Below, piece after piece: positions 15,982 through 26,163 of a stretch of 64,000 bases of DNA. The first letter of the stretch is position 1, and every line of letters begins with the position of its first letter. Position numbers and translations under genes: made by a program. The stretch is from Hymenobacter metallicola (GTDB lineage Bacteria; Bacteroidota; Bacteroidia; Cytophagales; Hymenobacteraceae), in assembly GCF_004745645.1 (NCBI RefSeq), contig NZ_SRMB01000008.1, positions 1 through 64,000 on the forward strand, in the 5' to 3' direction. The notes under the pieces were generated by a model. The model saw only the letters and a program-made list of their open reading frames with translations. It did not search any database and was not told the DNA's origin.

Positions 15982-17685
15982 TCACAAAGGCTGCGCTTTG
16001 CCTCCGGCCGTGATGATGAGCACCCGCTCCTGCTGCGGCCCCAGGGTGAGGGCGGGCAGGGTAACTCGTTGGTCGTTTCGCCCCAGGCCAGTCAGCTTCT
16101 GGTACTGCCGGGTGGCGGGGTCGAAGGACTGGGCAGCCAGCTTTTTGGTCCCGGCGGCAGGGAAAACGGCAGCCGTGGAAACCGGTGCGGCGGTGTTGTT
16201 AAGCAGGTACACGAAGTAGGTGTTGCCGCAGCGCAGGCCGAAGCTCTGCACCACGTCGCTGCTCACGTCGAACGGTTCAAATTCACCGTGGCCGGCGGCC
16301 AGCATCCGGGCGCTGATTTCGCGCACGCTCCGGAAGTAGGGCGTCATCTGCTGGTCGTCGAAGAGCTCCCACCACCACGTCATCGGCAGCACGGGCGTGG
16401 GGCTGAACAAGCCGTACCAGAGCCCGCGCCGGTAGTCGTAATTAAAGCCGTCCTTGTAGGCCGGGTTAGCATCTTCCCAGCGGTAGCCGAACTCGCCCAC
16501 CACGTAGGGCTTGCCGAAAGTCTGGATGTAGTCTGGGTAGATGGCCGGGATTTTCTCGGTGTGCTTGTAGATGTGCTTCTGGTTAAAATCGAAGTAGGGC
16601 ACCGAGTTCATGCCCACGATGTCGCGGTGCGAAATGCTGGTGGTGACGAGGTGCTGGTAGGGGTCAATGTCCTTGAGGTAGCGGCTCATCTCGGCGTGCC
16701 AGTGCGTCACGGCCGCGTGCGGAATCAGCAGGCTGTCCTGCTGGGTGTACACGGCATTATCGACCTCGTTGAAGAATTCCCAGGCGGCGATGTTGGGGCT
16801 GTAGCCCCAGCGGGCCACGATGTAGCGCAGCTTGTTCTTATACTTCTGCTGCGCGGCGGGCAGCGTAAAAAACTCGGTAGGCGTGCGGGCCGGGCCGCCG
16901 TTGGCCTGGTTGTAGGGGCTGTTGCGCCAGCCGCCTTTTTCCATCAGGTGGCCGTGCCAATCGAGGGTGAGCATGAAGTACAGGCCCAGCGAATCGGTGA
17001 GCTGCACCAACTCGTCCATGCGCTTAATGGCCCCTGGGTGGAAATAGTCGTTGGAATTGACGTAGCGCTTGGTGGAGCTGACCTTTTGCCATTCGAGCGG
17101 CAGGTTCCAGTAGCACATCCAGGTGCGGAAGAAGTTGGCTCCGTTCCTGGCCAGCGTGGGCAGCAGGTAGTCGTAGGTGAACTTCTGGTCCTCGAACGAG
17201 CGGGATTCCCAGGCCACGTTCTCCCCGATTCCGCGGAACAATTCGCCGTTGTCAAATCGAAAGGTGTACAGGTCGTTCTTGTGCAGAAAGCCCGGCTTCT
17301 TGCCCGCCACTACTGTGAAAGGGCTGGCCGCCGATTCCTCGGTGCCCGCCTTGCTGGTCAGCCGGAAAAAGCCGGTGTACGTCCCCAGCATCTGCGGGGC
17401 AAACCGCACCTTCCAGCGCGAGAGCGGCGCGGTGTTCTGCTCGCAGTAGCCGGGCACCACCACCGGCAGCCCGTTCGGCGCGGTCAGTACCAAGTCCAGG
17501 CTCACCTCTTCCTGTTTGTACGGGTTTTTGAATACCGAATTGAGCGTAATGTCCCACTCGGCCTTCTCGTACTCGCGCACCGGCGCGGTGGTCAACTTTG
17601 CCGAACTGATGATTTTTTGCGCGTAGCTCGCCGGGGCTGCCAGCCATGCCAGCATCCCAAGGAGGAGCCCTTTCCAGTTGTTCAT
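15982..17685 (-). CDS. Secreted GH5-like glycoside hydrolase with N-terminal DUF5060
   Basis: A 567-residue protein: signal peptide to about 22 (APASYAQ), an N-terminal beta domain (about 30-125, DUF5060-like, with YEKAEWDITLNSVFKNPYKQ), then a (beta/alpha)8 barrel. Barrel landmarks are NGANFFRTWMCYWNLPLEW, YFMLTLDWHGHL, the acid/base motif AAWEFFNEVDN and the nucleophile strand PYVVGEFGYRWED. The C-terminal 90 residues look like a beta-sandwich (LLNNTAAPVSTAAVFPAAG). No T9SS domain, so probably periplasmic or lipid-surface. GH5 covers mannanases and glucanases; a mannooligosaccharide substrate is inferred from the neighbours. Confidence 0.85.
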   Translation of the reverse strand: MNNWKGLLLGMLAWLAAPASYAQKIISSAKLTTAPVREYEKAEWDITLNSVFKNPYKQEEVSLDLVLTAPNGLPVVVPGYCEQNTAPLSRWKVRFAPQMLGTYTGFFRLTSKAGTEESAASPFTVVAGKKPGFLHKNDLYTFRFDNGELFRGIGENVAWESRSFEDQKFTYDYLLPTLARNGANFFRTWMCYWNLPLEWQKVSSTKRYVNSNDYFHPGAIKRMDELVQLTDSLGLYFMLTLDWHGHLMEKGGWRNSPYNQANGGPARTPTEFFTLPAAQQKYKNKLRYIVARWGYSPNIAAWEFFNEVDNAVYTQQDSLLIPHAAVTHWHAEMSRYLKDIDPYQHLVTTSISHRDIVGMNSVPYFDFNQKHIYKHTEKIPAIYPDYIQTFGKPYVVGEFGYRWEDANPAYKDGFNYDYRRGLWYGLFSPTPVLPMTWWWELFDDQQMTPYFRSVREISARMLAAGHGEFEPFDVSSDVVQSFGLRCGNTYFVYLLNNTAAPVSTAAVFPAAGTKKLAAQSFDPATRQYQKLTGLGRNDQRVTLPALTLGPQQERVLIITAGGKAQPL

Positions 17686-17739
17686 AGCTATTGTGTAGCG
17701 GGTTAGGTATTCGTGCGCCGCTGGGTTACCTCACCCTGG

Positions 17740-18702
17740 CTACCACTTCGGCAGCTCATCCCGCGTCAGCACCTGCGGCGCGTTGTAAATGCGCTTGATT
17801 GCCTCAACGGAATTCTTTTCCTGCACCAGCTCGGCCCAGCTCATGAAAAACGTCCAGCGGGGCTGCGCGGCCAGGATTTCCGGCGTGGGCAGGGTGGCGC
17901 ACTCGCCGATGGCCATGGGCTTCGAGCCCACGATGGGCCGGATGTAGTCGTACCACGATTTGTCGTAGCCCTGGTCGTACACGTCGAAGGCAAAAACGTC
18001 CCAGTAAGCTTCGCCGGGGTTGTACTGGGCGAAGTCGCGGCTCATGTCCTGCATGTCCCACACCCAGATGAGGTTGGTCAGGCCCTTGGTTTTCTGCAGG
18101 TAGTCGTGGGTGATTTGGTAGAGGCGGGCGGTGCCGTTCGGGCCGGGCCGGCCGCCCCACCAGAACTTGCCCTGGTTCATCTCGTGCAGGGGCCGGAACA
18201 TCACCTCCACGTGCTTGTCTTTCAGATACTGCAGGTACACGGCGATGCCGTCCATGCGAGCTTTCCAAGCCTTGTTCAGCGGGGTGCCATCGGTGATGAG
18301 CTCCTGCCACTGCGCATCGGTGAGCAGCTGGTTGAGCAGGCCGGGGTCCCAGCCGCAGGGCTCGCCGGGGCCGGGCGGGCAGGCGTGCCACATGATGTTC
18401 ACCACGGCGCCCTTGCGGTACTGCTTGCGCGCCTGCTTTATCATCTTCCAGCGGTTATCAATATTTTCCTGCTGAAACAGGAAGTCGCCGCTCCACAGCG
18501 CCGGGTACTTGCCGGTGGTTTTATAAATGAAATCTGTCCACTTCGTCGGCTCAGCGTTGGGCTCTTTGTTATGCTGACCGGCCAGGGTTTTGGTGCCCGA
18601 AATGCTGTTCAGAAAAGGCAGCACCTTGGTAGACTGGGCGGCGGCGCTGGTCGAGAAAAGTACCGCAGCCCCTAGGAAGTACGTAAGAAAGGAAGAAGCC
18701 AT
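17740..18702 (-). CDS. GH26 beta-mannanase, single-domain
   Basis: About 320 residues: signal peptide (GAAVLFSTSAAAQ), then a GH26 catalytic domain. Landmarks are TLAGQHNKEPNAEPTKW, NIMWHACPP, the acid/base Glu in VMFRPLHEMNQGKFWWGG and the nucleophile Glu in MAIGECATLPTPE, ending WAELVQEKN. There is no binding module or T9SS domain, unlike the other two GH26 genes here, so it is likely a periplasmic enzyme shortening imported oligosaccharides. ATG chosen at 18702 because it opens the signal peptide; the frame extends further without one. 54 bp before the GH5 gene. Confidence 0.9.
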   Translation of the reverse strand: MASSFLTYFLGAAVLFSTSAAAQSTKVLPFLNSISGTKTLAGQHNKEPNAEPTKWTDFIYKTTGKYPALWSGDFLFQQENIDNRWKMIKQARKQYRKGAVVNIMWHACPPGPGEPCGWDPGLLNQLLTDAQWQELITDGTPLNKAWKARMDGIAVYLQYLKDKHVEVMFRPLHEMNQGKFWWGGRPGPNGTARLYQITHDYLQKTKGLTNLIWVWDMQDMSRDFAQYNPGEAYWDVFAFDVYDQGYDKSWYDYIRPIVGSKPMAIGECATLPTPEILAAQPRWTFFMSWAELVQEKNSVEAIKRIYNAPQVLTRDELPKW

Positions 18703-18776
18703 GCCAGTAAGAAAACAGGAGCGGCTCCCGAGATGCACCGGAGCCGCTCCTGGAAGATGAGGTAAGGAAAAAGCAC

Positions 18777-19649
18777 CTATTTGCGCAGGGTATACCAGTA
18801 GGTTTTGGCACCGCCGAGCTCCTTTTTACCGCCGTCGCCATTCCAGTCGATGTCGTAAGGCTGCACGTTAAACGGCATTTTCAGCGAGCGTTTGTCGGCG
18901 CTGAATTCCAGCGCTACGGTTTTAGTCTGAGTCGTGCCAGGGTTGAAGGTGATGGTATTGTCGGCGAAGTTGCGCAGCCAAGTTCCCTGGTTGCGGGGGA
19001 GCCGGCGAAACTTATAGTTGTAGTCGGTCGTGTTGTACATGAAGTTGGCAAACTGTCCATCGGGGCCTGCCTGATGGTTATAGGTGCCGGTGAGCATTCC
19101 ATCGGCTGTGACGCCAGTTACAGCGAAGGTCAAGGTATTATCCAGTTCCTTACTGGCATCGGGAATGTTGCTAGCCAACGCCTTGGTGCCATTCCAGCCC
19201 CAGCTTTCGCCTTCCCCGATGAAGTATTGAAATTGCAGATTGGTCACCGACCAGGTACCATCCAAATCCGACACGTAGTCCTTGATTTCCACCGTCCACT
19301 GCCGGGTTTCGCCCGATTGGGAGGTGACGTTGTAGGTGCGAGTCCGGTTGGTGCCCGAAAAATCGGTGGGTACGCCCGAGGCAGGGCTAACTTCAGCGTG
19401 GTATGAGGTTTCGATGCGGGGCGTTACCTTGGTCAGATCCGTATTGGGCACCACGTACACCACCACTTTACCCGTTTCAGCAGTGCGGGTAATTTCGGCT
19501 ACGCCAATTTGACCCTGAGCTAGCGCGAAGCCGGTGATGGCGCGCTCATGGCTGACTATGTCCTCGAAAGGATCTTGTTGGCAGCTATTAAGGGAGCTGA
19601 GGCTGGTTAGTGCGCCCACGCTCAGGAGAAAGATTTTCTGAAATTTCAT
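18777..19649 (-). CDS. Surface glycan-binding lipoprotein candidate
   Basis: About 290 residues with a lipoprotein signal (VGALTSLSSLNSC, Cys near 23), a beta-rich DUF5018-like middle (VVYVVPNTDLTKVTPRIETS, SGETRQWTVEIKDY) and a C-terminal domain ending GGAKTYWYTLRK. It occupies the SusE/SusF position directly downstream of SusD. Genes there normally encode cell-surface glycan-binding proteins. Start chosen at MKFQKIF, where the signal begins. The ligand is inferred to be mannan from context, not read from the sequence. Confidence 0.75.
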   Translation of the reverse strand: MKFQKIFLLSVGALTSLSSLNSCQQDPFEDIVSHERAITGFALAQGQIGVAEITRTAETGKVVVYVVPNTDLTKVTPRIETSYHAEVSPASGVPTDFSGTNRTRTYNVTSQSGETRQWTVEIKDYVSDLDGTWSVTNLQFQYFIGEGESWGWNGTKALASNIPDASKELDNTLTFAVTGVTADGMLTGTYNHQAGPDGQFANFMYNTTDYNYKFRRLPRNQGTWLRNFADNTITFNPGTTQTKTVALEFSADKRSLKMPFNVQPYDIDWNGDGGKKELGGAKTYWYTLRK

Positions 19650-19720
19650 GAGAATTGGTGGGTTTTTAGGAGGGAGAAAGGCCATGCGGATCACTACCCG
19701 CGCGGCCGTCCTACAGAGGC

Positions 19721-19792
19721 AGGCGAAGCCACTTCTCCCCTGCCTCGTTGCAGCGATTGAATTTCTTCTGCGGAGGAAGAGCGGCTTCGCCT
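19721..19792. repeat. Inverted repeat between susD and the surface lipoprotein gene
   Basis: AGGCGAAGCC (19721-19730) and GGCTTCGCCT (19783-19792) form a perfect 10-bp dyad with a 52-bp spacer, in the 185-bp gap between susD and the lipoprotein gene. It could fold in mRNA and set the ratio of susCD to downstream transcripts. Confidence 0.4.
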
Positions 19793-19834
19793 GTACTCAG
19801 CTGGACATTCCTGCCAAGTCATTTTCGTCCCGTT

Positions 19835-21307
19835 TTAGAGTAACGCATTCAGGTCAACCTCACGGGTCGGGATGGGGAAGTAGTAGGCGTCGCCGGTGAT
19901 GGTTTTGCCGTACTGACGCACCAGAATTTCCTCCATCTTGTGGGTGCGGCGCAGGTCAAATAGCCGGTTGGCTTCAAAGCACAGCTCCCAGGACCGCTCT
20001 TGGATAACGGCGTCACGGAAGGCTGTAGCGCTCAGGCCCGGCGTGAGCGGTGCAATGCCCGCCCGCGAGCGGATGCGGTTGATTGCCGTGTAGCCATCGG
20101 CCGTAGGGCCACAGGCTTCGGCGTAGAGCAGCAACACGTCGGAGTAGCGCAGTACGGGCGTGTTAGCGCTGGTTTGCTCGCCTACTTGCTGGGGGTCGAG
20201 GTACTTGCGGGTGAAGGGGCGGCTGTAGTCAGTGATGCCCAATGTGCGCGTGGCGGTGCCCACTTTCACGGTGTTGGGAATAAGGTCGATTTTGCGCTTG
20301 TCGGCTGGGTCGAAGCTGTTGTAGAGCGCCCCTTCGGTGAGGAAGTGGTTGTAGCCCGATTTCACGCTGGTGCCGTCGCTGAGCGTGAATGTGGCCCCGT
20401 CGATGTAAGGTATAAACATCAGCGGCAGCTTCGAGTAGTTGCCCTCGGAGAGGCCGGTGCGGTCCACGGTCACGTCGAAGATGTGCTCGGGACCAGCCTT
20501 TTTGGTCACGTCGAAAATGTCCTTCAGGTTGGCGTCAAGACCGTAGCCGGTGGCGGTGAGGGCACTATTGGCCATGGTTTTGGCTTCGGCGTAGAGGCTG
20601 GCGGCGTCGGTCACGAAGTCGTAGCCGGGCGTGCCGGTCAGCTTGGCCGAGGCTAGGGTAGCATCTACCTTGGCCAGCAGGCCCCAGGCAGCTACGCGGT
20701 TGGCGCGGCCGTCGCGGCGGGTCAGGTCGGTGAGGGCGATGCTTTGCTTAAGGTCGCTGGTAATCAGGTTGTAGATGTCCTGAATGGACGCCTTGGCCGC
20801 GTCGGTCTGACCAAGCGAAGTGACGGGCGCGGTGCGCAGTGGTGCCGAGCCAAATAGCCGTACAATGTTGAAGTAGTGCAGCGCCCGCAGGAAATAAGCT
20901 TCGCCCACCAGCTGGTTGCGGTTGGTTTCGCTCATGTTACTGATACCGGGAACGTTGGCAATCACAGCATTGGCGCGGTTCACGCCGATGTAGGCGTAGC
21001 GCCACGTAGTAGTCAGGTCCACGTTATCGGCGCGCACAGCTAGCTTGTCGAACTCGAAGTTACCGGCCCCGGCGTCGGGCTTGAGAGTGATGTTCTCGGT
21101 GGGCAGCTCGGTGACGGTGATGAAGCCACGCGAGTAGTACTCAATCTCGGGCAGGATGGCGTAAGCGTAGATGAGCGCCGCGTTGGCATCGGCTTCGGTT
21201 TTGTAGAAGTTGCCCTGCGATACGAAGCCGTAGGGGTCTTCCTGGAGCGAGCAGCCGGCCGACAGTAACAGCGCCCCGGCCAGACCTAATTGTTGGAGAA
21301 GTTTCAT
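19835..21307 (-). CDS. susD: SusD-like outer membrane lipoprotein of the mannan locus
   Basis: A 490-residue classical SusD: lipobox LLLSAGC near residue 19, QGNFYKTEADANAALIYAY, the TPR-rich core (LVGEAYFLRALHYFNIVRLF), PVLRYSDVLLLYAEAC and IQERSWELCFEANRLFDLRR near the C-terminus. It is the lid partner of the SusC encoded 23 bp upstream. Followed by the surface lipoprotein and two glycoside hydrolases on the same strand. Confidence 0.95.
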   Translation of the reverse strand: MKLLQQLGLAGALLLSAGCSLQEDPYGFVSQGNFYKTEADANAALIYAYAILPEIEYYSRGFITVTELPTENITLKPDAGAGNFEFDKLAVRADNVDLTTTWRYAYIGVNRANAVIANVPGISNMSETNRNQLVGEAYFLRALHYFNIVRLFGSAPLRTAPVTSLGQTDAAKASIQDIYNLITSDLKQSIALTDLTRRDGRANRVAAWGLLAKVDATLASAKLTGTPGYDFVTDAASLYAEAKTMANSALTATGYGLDANLKDIFDVTKKAGPEHIFDVTVDRTGLSEGNYSKLPLMFIPYIDGATFTLSDGTSVKSGYNHFLTEGALYNSFDPADKRKIDLIPNTVKVGTATRTLGITDYSRPFTRKYLDPQQVGEQTSANTPVLRYSDVLLLYAEACGPTADGYTAINRIRSRAGIAPLTPGLSATAFRDAVIQERSWELCFEANRLFDLRRTHKMEEILVRQYGKTITGDAYYFPIPTREVDLNALL

Positions 21308-21330
21308 GGTGGGAATGAGAATGCCGGTGA

Positions 21331-24300
21331 TTAGATGCCAATGTTCAAGCCCAGCGAGAAGGCGCGGGGACGCGGGTACGAGCCGTACTGCTGGCCGTTG
21401 GCCGGCACCTCGGGGTCGAAGCCCTTGTGGAATTTGGTGAAGGTGTAGAGGTTGTTGCCGGAGAAGTAAATCCGCAGCGTCTCCACGTGCTTGATGAGGT
21501 TGGACTTGAAGTTGTAGCCCAGCGTCAGGTTCTGCACGCGCAGGAAAGAGCCATCGGTCACGAACCAGTCGGAGCCGTAGTAGGCGCGGTTTGAGTTCAC
21601 GCTGGGAAAGTCGTTGGTGGGGTTGTCGGGCGTCCAGCGCTGGAGCTGGCGGCTGGGCGAGAACTTGCGGAAGTCAAACACGTCGTTGCCCTGCACCCCG
21701 TAGAGCTGGGCCGAGAGGTCGAAGCCCTTGGCGCGCAGCGTGGTGTTGAAGCTGTAGAGGAACTTGGGGTTGGGGTTGCCGATGATGGTGCGGTCGTTGT
21801 CGTCCACCTTGCCGTCGCCGTTCAGGTCCACGTACTTCAGCTCGCCGGGCTTGGCCATGTCGCCGGTCAGGCCGGTGGCCGCTCCCTCGGCGGTGCTCTG
21901 AATCACGCCGTTGGTTTTGTAGCCGTAGAACACGTTGATGGGCTGGCCCACGATGTAGGCGTTGAGCGGGGCGCGTAGCATTTCGATGTTGGCGCCGTTC
22001 CACACAAACTGGTCGGTACCCATGCTGATGAGCTTGTTGCGATTCACGGTCAGGTTGCCGCCCACCGTCCACTGCACCACCGGCGTGCGCAGCACTTCGG
22101 CGCTCATCCCCAGCTCGATGCCCTTGTTTTCAATCACGCCGTCGTTCACCCACACCCGGTCGTAGCCCGACGACGGCGTGATGTAGGTCTGGCGCAGCAA
22201 GTCGCGGGTGCGCTTGTAGTACACGTCCACGCTGGCCGTGAAGCGCTGGTCGAGGAAGCCCAAATCCAGGCCGGCGTCGAGCTGCGAGGTGGTTTCCCAC
22301 TTCAAATCGGGGTTCGGCACGCCTTCCCAGATTTTGTTGTAGCCGTCGTAGCCGAAGGTGCCCGGCCCGAAGCCGGTCTGGAAGTCGCCGCCGGTGTAGT
22401 AGCGGGCCGAGCCCAGGCGGTCGAGTGTCTGGTAGGGGCTGATGCCTTGGTTGCCGGTCAGGCCGTAGCTCAGGCGCACTTTGGCTTCCGAGATGGTCGG
22501 AATATCTTTCATGAAGGCTTCTTCCTGCAGCTTCCAGGCCACGGCGGCCGAGGGGAAGAAGGCCCACTTGTTGTTCGCGCCGAACTTCGACGAGCCATCG
22601 GCCCGGCCGGTGAAGGTGAACAGGTAGCGTTCGAGCAGCGAGTAGTTCAGGCGGCCGATGTAGGAGTTGAGCAGCGACTTGCTTAGGCCGTTGGTAGTGT
22701 ACTGCGTCTTGGCGGTGCCCAGGTTCTGATTGGCCAGCACGTCGTTGATGAAGCCGCGGCCTTCCAGGTAGGAAGTGCGCGAGTTGAACGTCTGGGTGGT
22801 GTAGCCAGCCACTGCGTTGAAGCTGTGAATACCCACCGACTTGTTGAACGTGAAGTAGTTCTCGTTCAGAATCTCGTTGCCGTTGTAGTTGTTGATGGTG
22901 CCGAAGCCGTTGTACAGGTAGCCGGTGTTGGTGATGTTACGCGGCTGGTAGTTGTCGTCCACCGCGTTGCCGAACTTGTCGCTGATTTGGGTGCGGAAAT
23001 TCAGCCACTTCGTGAGGTCCCAGCTCACGTAGAGCGTGCCCAGCACGTCGAAGCCCTTGCTGGTATTGGTCACCTCCTTCTGGTAGGCAATGGGGTTGCC
23101 GAAGTCGCGTGGGCCAATCTGGAAGTAGGTCCCGTCGGGGTTGTACACCGGGAACACCGGGTTGCGGTCGGCCGAGAGGCCGCCGCCCACGCGCTGGGTG
23201 TGGGTCATAATCAGGTTCACGCCCGCGCTCAGATTATCGAACAGCTTCTGGTCGAGGTTCAGGCGGCCATTGTAGCGGTTGTACACGTTGCCGATGTTCA
23301 GCCCTTCTTCGCGGTAGTAGTTGCCCGACACCGAGAACTTGGTGCGCTCGTTGCCGCCGTTGGCCGTGAGCGTGTGGGTTTGGGAAAATGCGTTGCGGTA
23401 CACCAAATCGGGCCAATAGGTGCGGTAGGGCCACTTCGGCTTGCTGGGGTCAGTGCCCTTCAGCTCGGCCACCGAGGGGTAGTAGGTGCCCAGGTAGGTC
23501 TGGCCGGTGTAGAGCAGCGGCAGGCCAGCGTTGCCGCGCGCCTCGTTGTCGATGATGGCCACGTCTACCGGGTCCGACCACACGTCGAGCTTACTGGGCA
23601 GGGTCGAAATCGTGTTCAGCGTGCTCAGCGTGATGCTGGTTTTGCCCGCTTTGCCCTTCTTGGTCGTCACCAGAATCACGCCGTTGGCCCCGCGCGAGCC
23701 GTAGATGGCCGCCGAAGAAGCATCCTTCAGCACCTCAATGCTGGCAATATCGTCGGGGTTAATCTGCTTAAGGTTGCCGGCGTCGCCCCACGGAAAGCCG
23801 TCCACCACCAGCAACGGGCTGTTCGAGCCGTTGATGGAGCTGGAGCCACGAATGCGGATAGTAGCGCCCGCGCCCGGCTCGCCGGAGGGCACAATCACCT
23901 GCACGCCGGCCACCTTGCCTTGCAGCAGCTGGTCGACCGACGAGGCGGGCGTCTTGTTCAGCTCGCTGCCTTTCAGCGTGCCCACCGAGCCGGTGAGGTC
24001 GCTCTTGGCCACCGAGCCGTAGCCCACCACCACCACTTCTTCCAGGCTCTTGCTGTCTACCTTGAGGTTGCCGTCGATGGTGGTTTTGCCGTTCACCGGC
24101 GTTTCCCAGCTCTGGTAGCCTATAAAGGAAAAAGTGAGCATCGCGTCGGGCGAGGGCACCGTGATGGAGTAGGAGCCATCGGCCTGTGAGGAAGTACCCG
24201 TGGTAGTACCCTTTACCAGCACCGTCACGCCCGGCAGACCATCGCCGGAGGCGCCGTCGCGCACCACACCGCGCACCGTCAGGGCCTGGGCCCAGCTCAG

Positions 24301-24351
24301 CGTCGGGGCAAGCACCGCACAGAGCCATAGCAGGAGTATTTTTTGTCTCAT
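21331..24351 (-). CDS. susC: SusC-type TonB-linked transporter of the mannan locus
   Basis: About 1006 residues from the chosen start: signal peptide (LCAVLAPTLSWAQ), carboxypeptidase-regulatory-like domain (SGDGLPGVTVLVKGTTTGTS), EEVVVVGYGSVAKSDLTGSV as TonB box/plug entry, plug (SPLLVVDGFPWG, AIYGSRGANGVILVTTKKGK), barrel and terminal RPRAFSLGLNIGI. The open frame runs 58 codons further upstream, but those codons have no signal character, so the ATG at 24351 is used. It lies about 205 bp downstream of a good promoter. It should import mannooligosaccharides with the SusD that follows. Confidence 0.94.
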   Translation of the reverse strand: MRQKILLLWLCAVLAPTLSWAQALTVRGVVRDGASGDGLPGVTVLVKGTTTGTSSQADGSYSITVPSPDAMLTFSFIGYQSWETPVNGKTTIDGNLKVDSKSLEEVVVVGYGSVAKSDLTGSVGTLKGSELNKTPASSVDQLLQGKVAGVQVIVPSGEPGAGATIRIRGSSSINGSNSPLLVVDGFPWGDAGNLKQINPDDIASIEVLKDASSAAIYGSRGANGVILVTTKKGKAGKTSITLSTLNTISTLPSKLDVWSDPVDVAIIDNEARGNAGLPLLYTGQTYLGTYYPSVAELKGTDPSKPKWPYRTYWPDLVYRNAFSQTHTLTANGGNERTKFSVSGNYYREEGLNIGNVYNRYNGRLNLDQKLFDNLSAGVNLIMTHTQRVGGGLSADRNPVFPVYNPDGTYFQIGPRDFGNPIAYQKEVTNTSKGFDVLGTLYVSWDLTKWLNFRTQISDKFGNAVDDNYQPRNITNTGYLYNGFGTINNYNGNEILNENYFTFNKSVGIHSFNAVAGYTTQTFNSRTSYLEGRGFINDVLANQNLGTAKTQYTTNGLSKSLLNSYIGRLNYSLLERYLFTFTGRADGSSKFGANNKWAFFPSAAVAWKLQEEAFMKDIPTISEAKVRLSYGLTGNQGISPYQTLDRLGSARYYTGGDFQTGFGPGTFGYDGYNKIWEGVPNPDLKWETTSQLDAGLDLGFLDQRFTASVDVYYKRTRDLLRQTYITPSSGYDRVWVNDGVIENKGIELGMSAEVLRTPVVQWTVGGNLTVNRNKLISMGTDQFVWNGANIEMLRAPLNAYIVGQPINVFYGYKTNGVIQSTAEGAATGLTGDMAKPGELKYVDLNGDGKVDDNDRTIIGNPNPKFLYSFNTTLRAKGFDLSAQLYGVQGNDVFDFRKFSPSRQLQRWTPDNPTNDFPSVNSNRAYYGSDWFVTDGSFLRVQNLTLGYNFKSNLIKHVETLRIYFSGNNLYTFTKFHKGFDPEVPANGQQYGSYPRPRAFSLGLNIGI

Positions 24352-24909
24352 AAACGTGTGTTCAAAGAGTGGGTAAAAAGGTGGGAGTTTGAGCGAAGCA
24401 CTCTGGCGGGCAGACGAAAAGCACGTCCCGAAAGAATGGTAGTAACACACTTGGTATAGCGCACATCCAGTGGCAGAACAGCAATCGTTTGCAGGAGCAA
24501 AAGGCCAGATTTTACGCAGTACCACTGCCCTAGCTGCTATTCTATTTGCGTACTACAAACTTAATCTACACAGCCCGTTAGCAATGATACTTTTTTAGCA
24601 AAGCATTATCCTATTCAGCACTTTATCAGGCGCACCAGGGCTTTTAGGCGATGGGTTGTCCGTTTCGGACTGCTACTTGAAACGAAATCAGCTAAGGGAA
24701 ATGCACGAGCCAAATGGCCTTTTGTTTACCAGCAGACATATGTTCGTTAACCAAGCAGAGCATTTGAACTATTGAACAAGATGGTATCAGCCAACATTTT
24801 ACCTATGTTGCTGCCCACTTTTACCAGTCTTACAGACGCAGCCTGGACGATATGCACGCCCTTACTGCTACCTCACGCCAGCAGCACTCTCCTACCTGAA
24901 GCTGACGGG
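24352..24909. other. Intergenic leader region of the mannan susC
   Basis: AT-rich relative to its surroundings. It contains the promoter at 24556-24584 and a leader of about 200 bp before the susC ATG. No open frame is convincing. The rest, up to the end of the epimerase gene, shows nothing recognisable. Confidence 0.5.
24556..24584 (-). promoter_or_regulatory. Promoter of the mannan susC operon
   Basis: On the minus strand it reads TTG (24584-24582), an 18-bp gap, then TAAGTTTG (24563-24556), matching the Bacteroidota TTG/TAnnTTTG promoter with correct spacing. Transcription would start near 24549, leaving a long 5' leader to susC. The AraC regulator at 31420 is a candidate activator. Confidence 0.65.
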
Positions 24910-26163
24910 TTAGAAGACCGGCTTTGACGGCGTAACGGAGAGTAATTGATTTTTACACCGACGGCTCACTTCCAGACAGGCGCGAGCATTGTGGTAGGGG
25001 CATTTCCAAAAGCCGACTTTGTCCTGGTCATGCATTGGCTGGTAGTCGTCATAGACGCCCCAGCGCCACTCGCCGGCTTCGAAATCCAGTAAGTGCTGTT
25101 GGGCAAATTGCCAAGCCTGGTAGGAGCGGTGTAGCATAGCGGTGTCATGCGTCTGCTCGTAGGCGTGCAGGAAGCCAACCATCGCCTCGGCGCTTACCCA
25201 CCATTCGCGGTGAGTATCAATATGGGCGGTGGCTCGATTCAACTCGTGGGGCAGACTGCCATCGGGTAGCACGGCGGTAGCCGCCGCCTGGGCCAAGCGC
25301 TGGGCCGTGGCGTTTACCTGGGCCAGCAGCGCGGCATCATCTAGGGCAGCAGCGGCTTCGGGTAGCAGCCAGGCTGCCTCGATGTCATGGCCGTAGGAAA
25401 CCAAGTCTGCCACCGGCGTCCAGTCGCGGGCAAAGAATAAGTGCAGGTGGCCCGTTTTTGCATCCACTATACGGGTTTCAAACACGAACAGCAGGTGGCG
25501 CAGCCGCTCGGCCAACCGTGCGTCGGGCCATCCGTGGTAGAGGTTGGCGTAAGCTTCCAGAATATGCAGGTGCGTATTCATGGTTTTGGGGGCATTCTGG
25601 TCCTTGTTGCTCAGGCGTAAGTCGTCGAGCAGCTCGCCCGTTTGCGTGAAAGCTTCGAAATAGCCGCCCAGCTCCACATCGTAGCTGTGCGCTTCGATCC
25701 ACTCGAAAAGCTGCTGGCTAGCCTGCAGCGCCCGTGGCTCGCGCGTGGCATGGTAGTACTCGCTCAGCCCGTACATGGCAAAGGCCAAGGCGTACACCTG
25801 CTGGCGAGTATCACGGGGGCGCCCGTGCGCGTCCAGGAGCCAATACAGTCCACCATGCTCGGTATTCATAAAATGCGTGAGCAGATAGTCGTAGGCCCGG
25901 GTGGCGGCAGCCAGGTAATCGGGGCGCCCGGTGTGGCGATACAGGGCCGAGAACGTCCATAGGATGCGGGCATTCAGGATGCTCCCTTTGTCGGCGTTGC
26001 CATCCGGTTGACCCTGGCTGTTTATGCGGCCGATAAAGCCGCCCCGGCCTTCGTCTATGGCTTTGGTCAGCCAGAAGTTGGCAATGCGGGCCAGCTCGGT
26101 CTCCATATCCTGCTGGTAGGCTGCCAGCAGGTCCGTCAGGGGTGCAGTAGCGGGGGCACTCAT
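24910..26163 (-). CDS. Cellobiose/mannobiose 2-epimerase (AGE family)
   Basis: A 417-residue (alpha/alpha)6-barrel protein without signal peptide. Family landmarks: [80 protein letters not shown] and [14 protein letters not shown], the last two with the His residues proposed as general acid/base. It interconverts the reducing-end glucose and mannose of beta-1,4 disaccharides, here inferred as mannobiose to mannosyl-glucose. The start overlaps the stop of the GH130 gene (ATGA), implying translational coupling and a shared pathway. Confidence 0.92.
   Translation of the reverse strand: MSAPATAPLTDLLAAYQQDMETELARIANFWLTKAIDEGRGGFIGRINSQGQPDGNADKGSILNARILWTFSALYRHTGRPDYLAAATRAYDYLLTHFMNTEHGGLYWLLDAHGRPRDTRQQVYALAFAMYGLSEYYHATREPRALQASQQLFEWIEAHSYDVELGGYFEAFTQTGELLDDLRLSNKDQNAPKTMNTHLHILEAYANLYHGWPDARLAERLRHLLFVFETRIVDAKTGHLHLFFARDWTPVADLVSYGHDIEAAWLLPEAAAALDDAALLAQVNATAQRLAQAAATAVLPDGSLPHELNRATAHIDTHREWWVSAEAMVGFLHAYEQTHDTAMLHRSYQAWQFAQQHLLDFEAGEWRWGVYDDYQPMHDQDKVGFWKCPYHNARACLEVSRRCKNQLLSVTPSKPVF

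Noticed and set aside
22825-24189. Plus-strand frame of 454 codons
   Set aside because: Antisense to the mannan susC; Val/His/Ala-biased, no recognisable motif.
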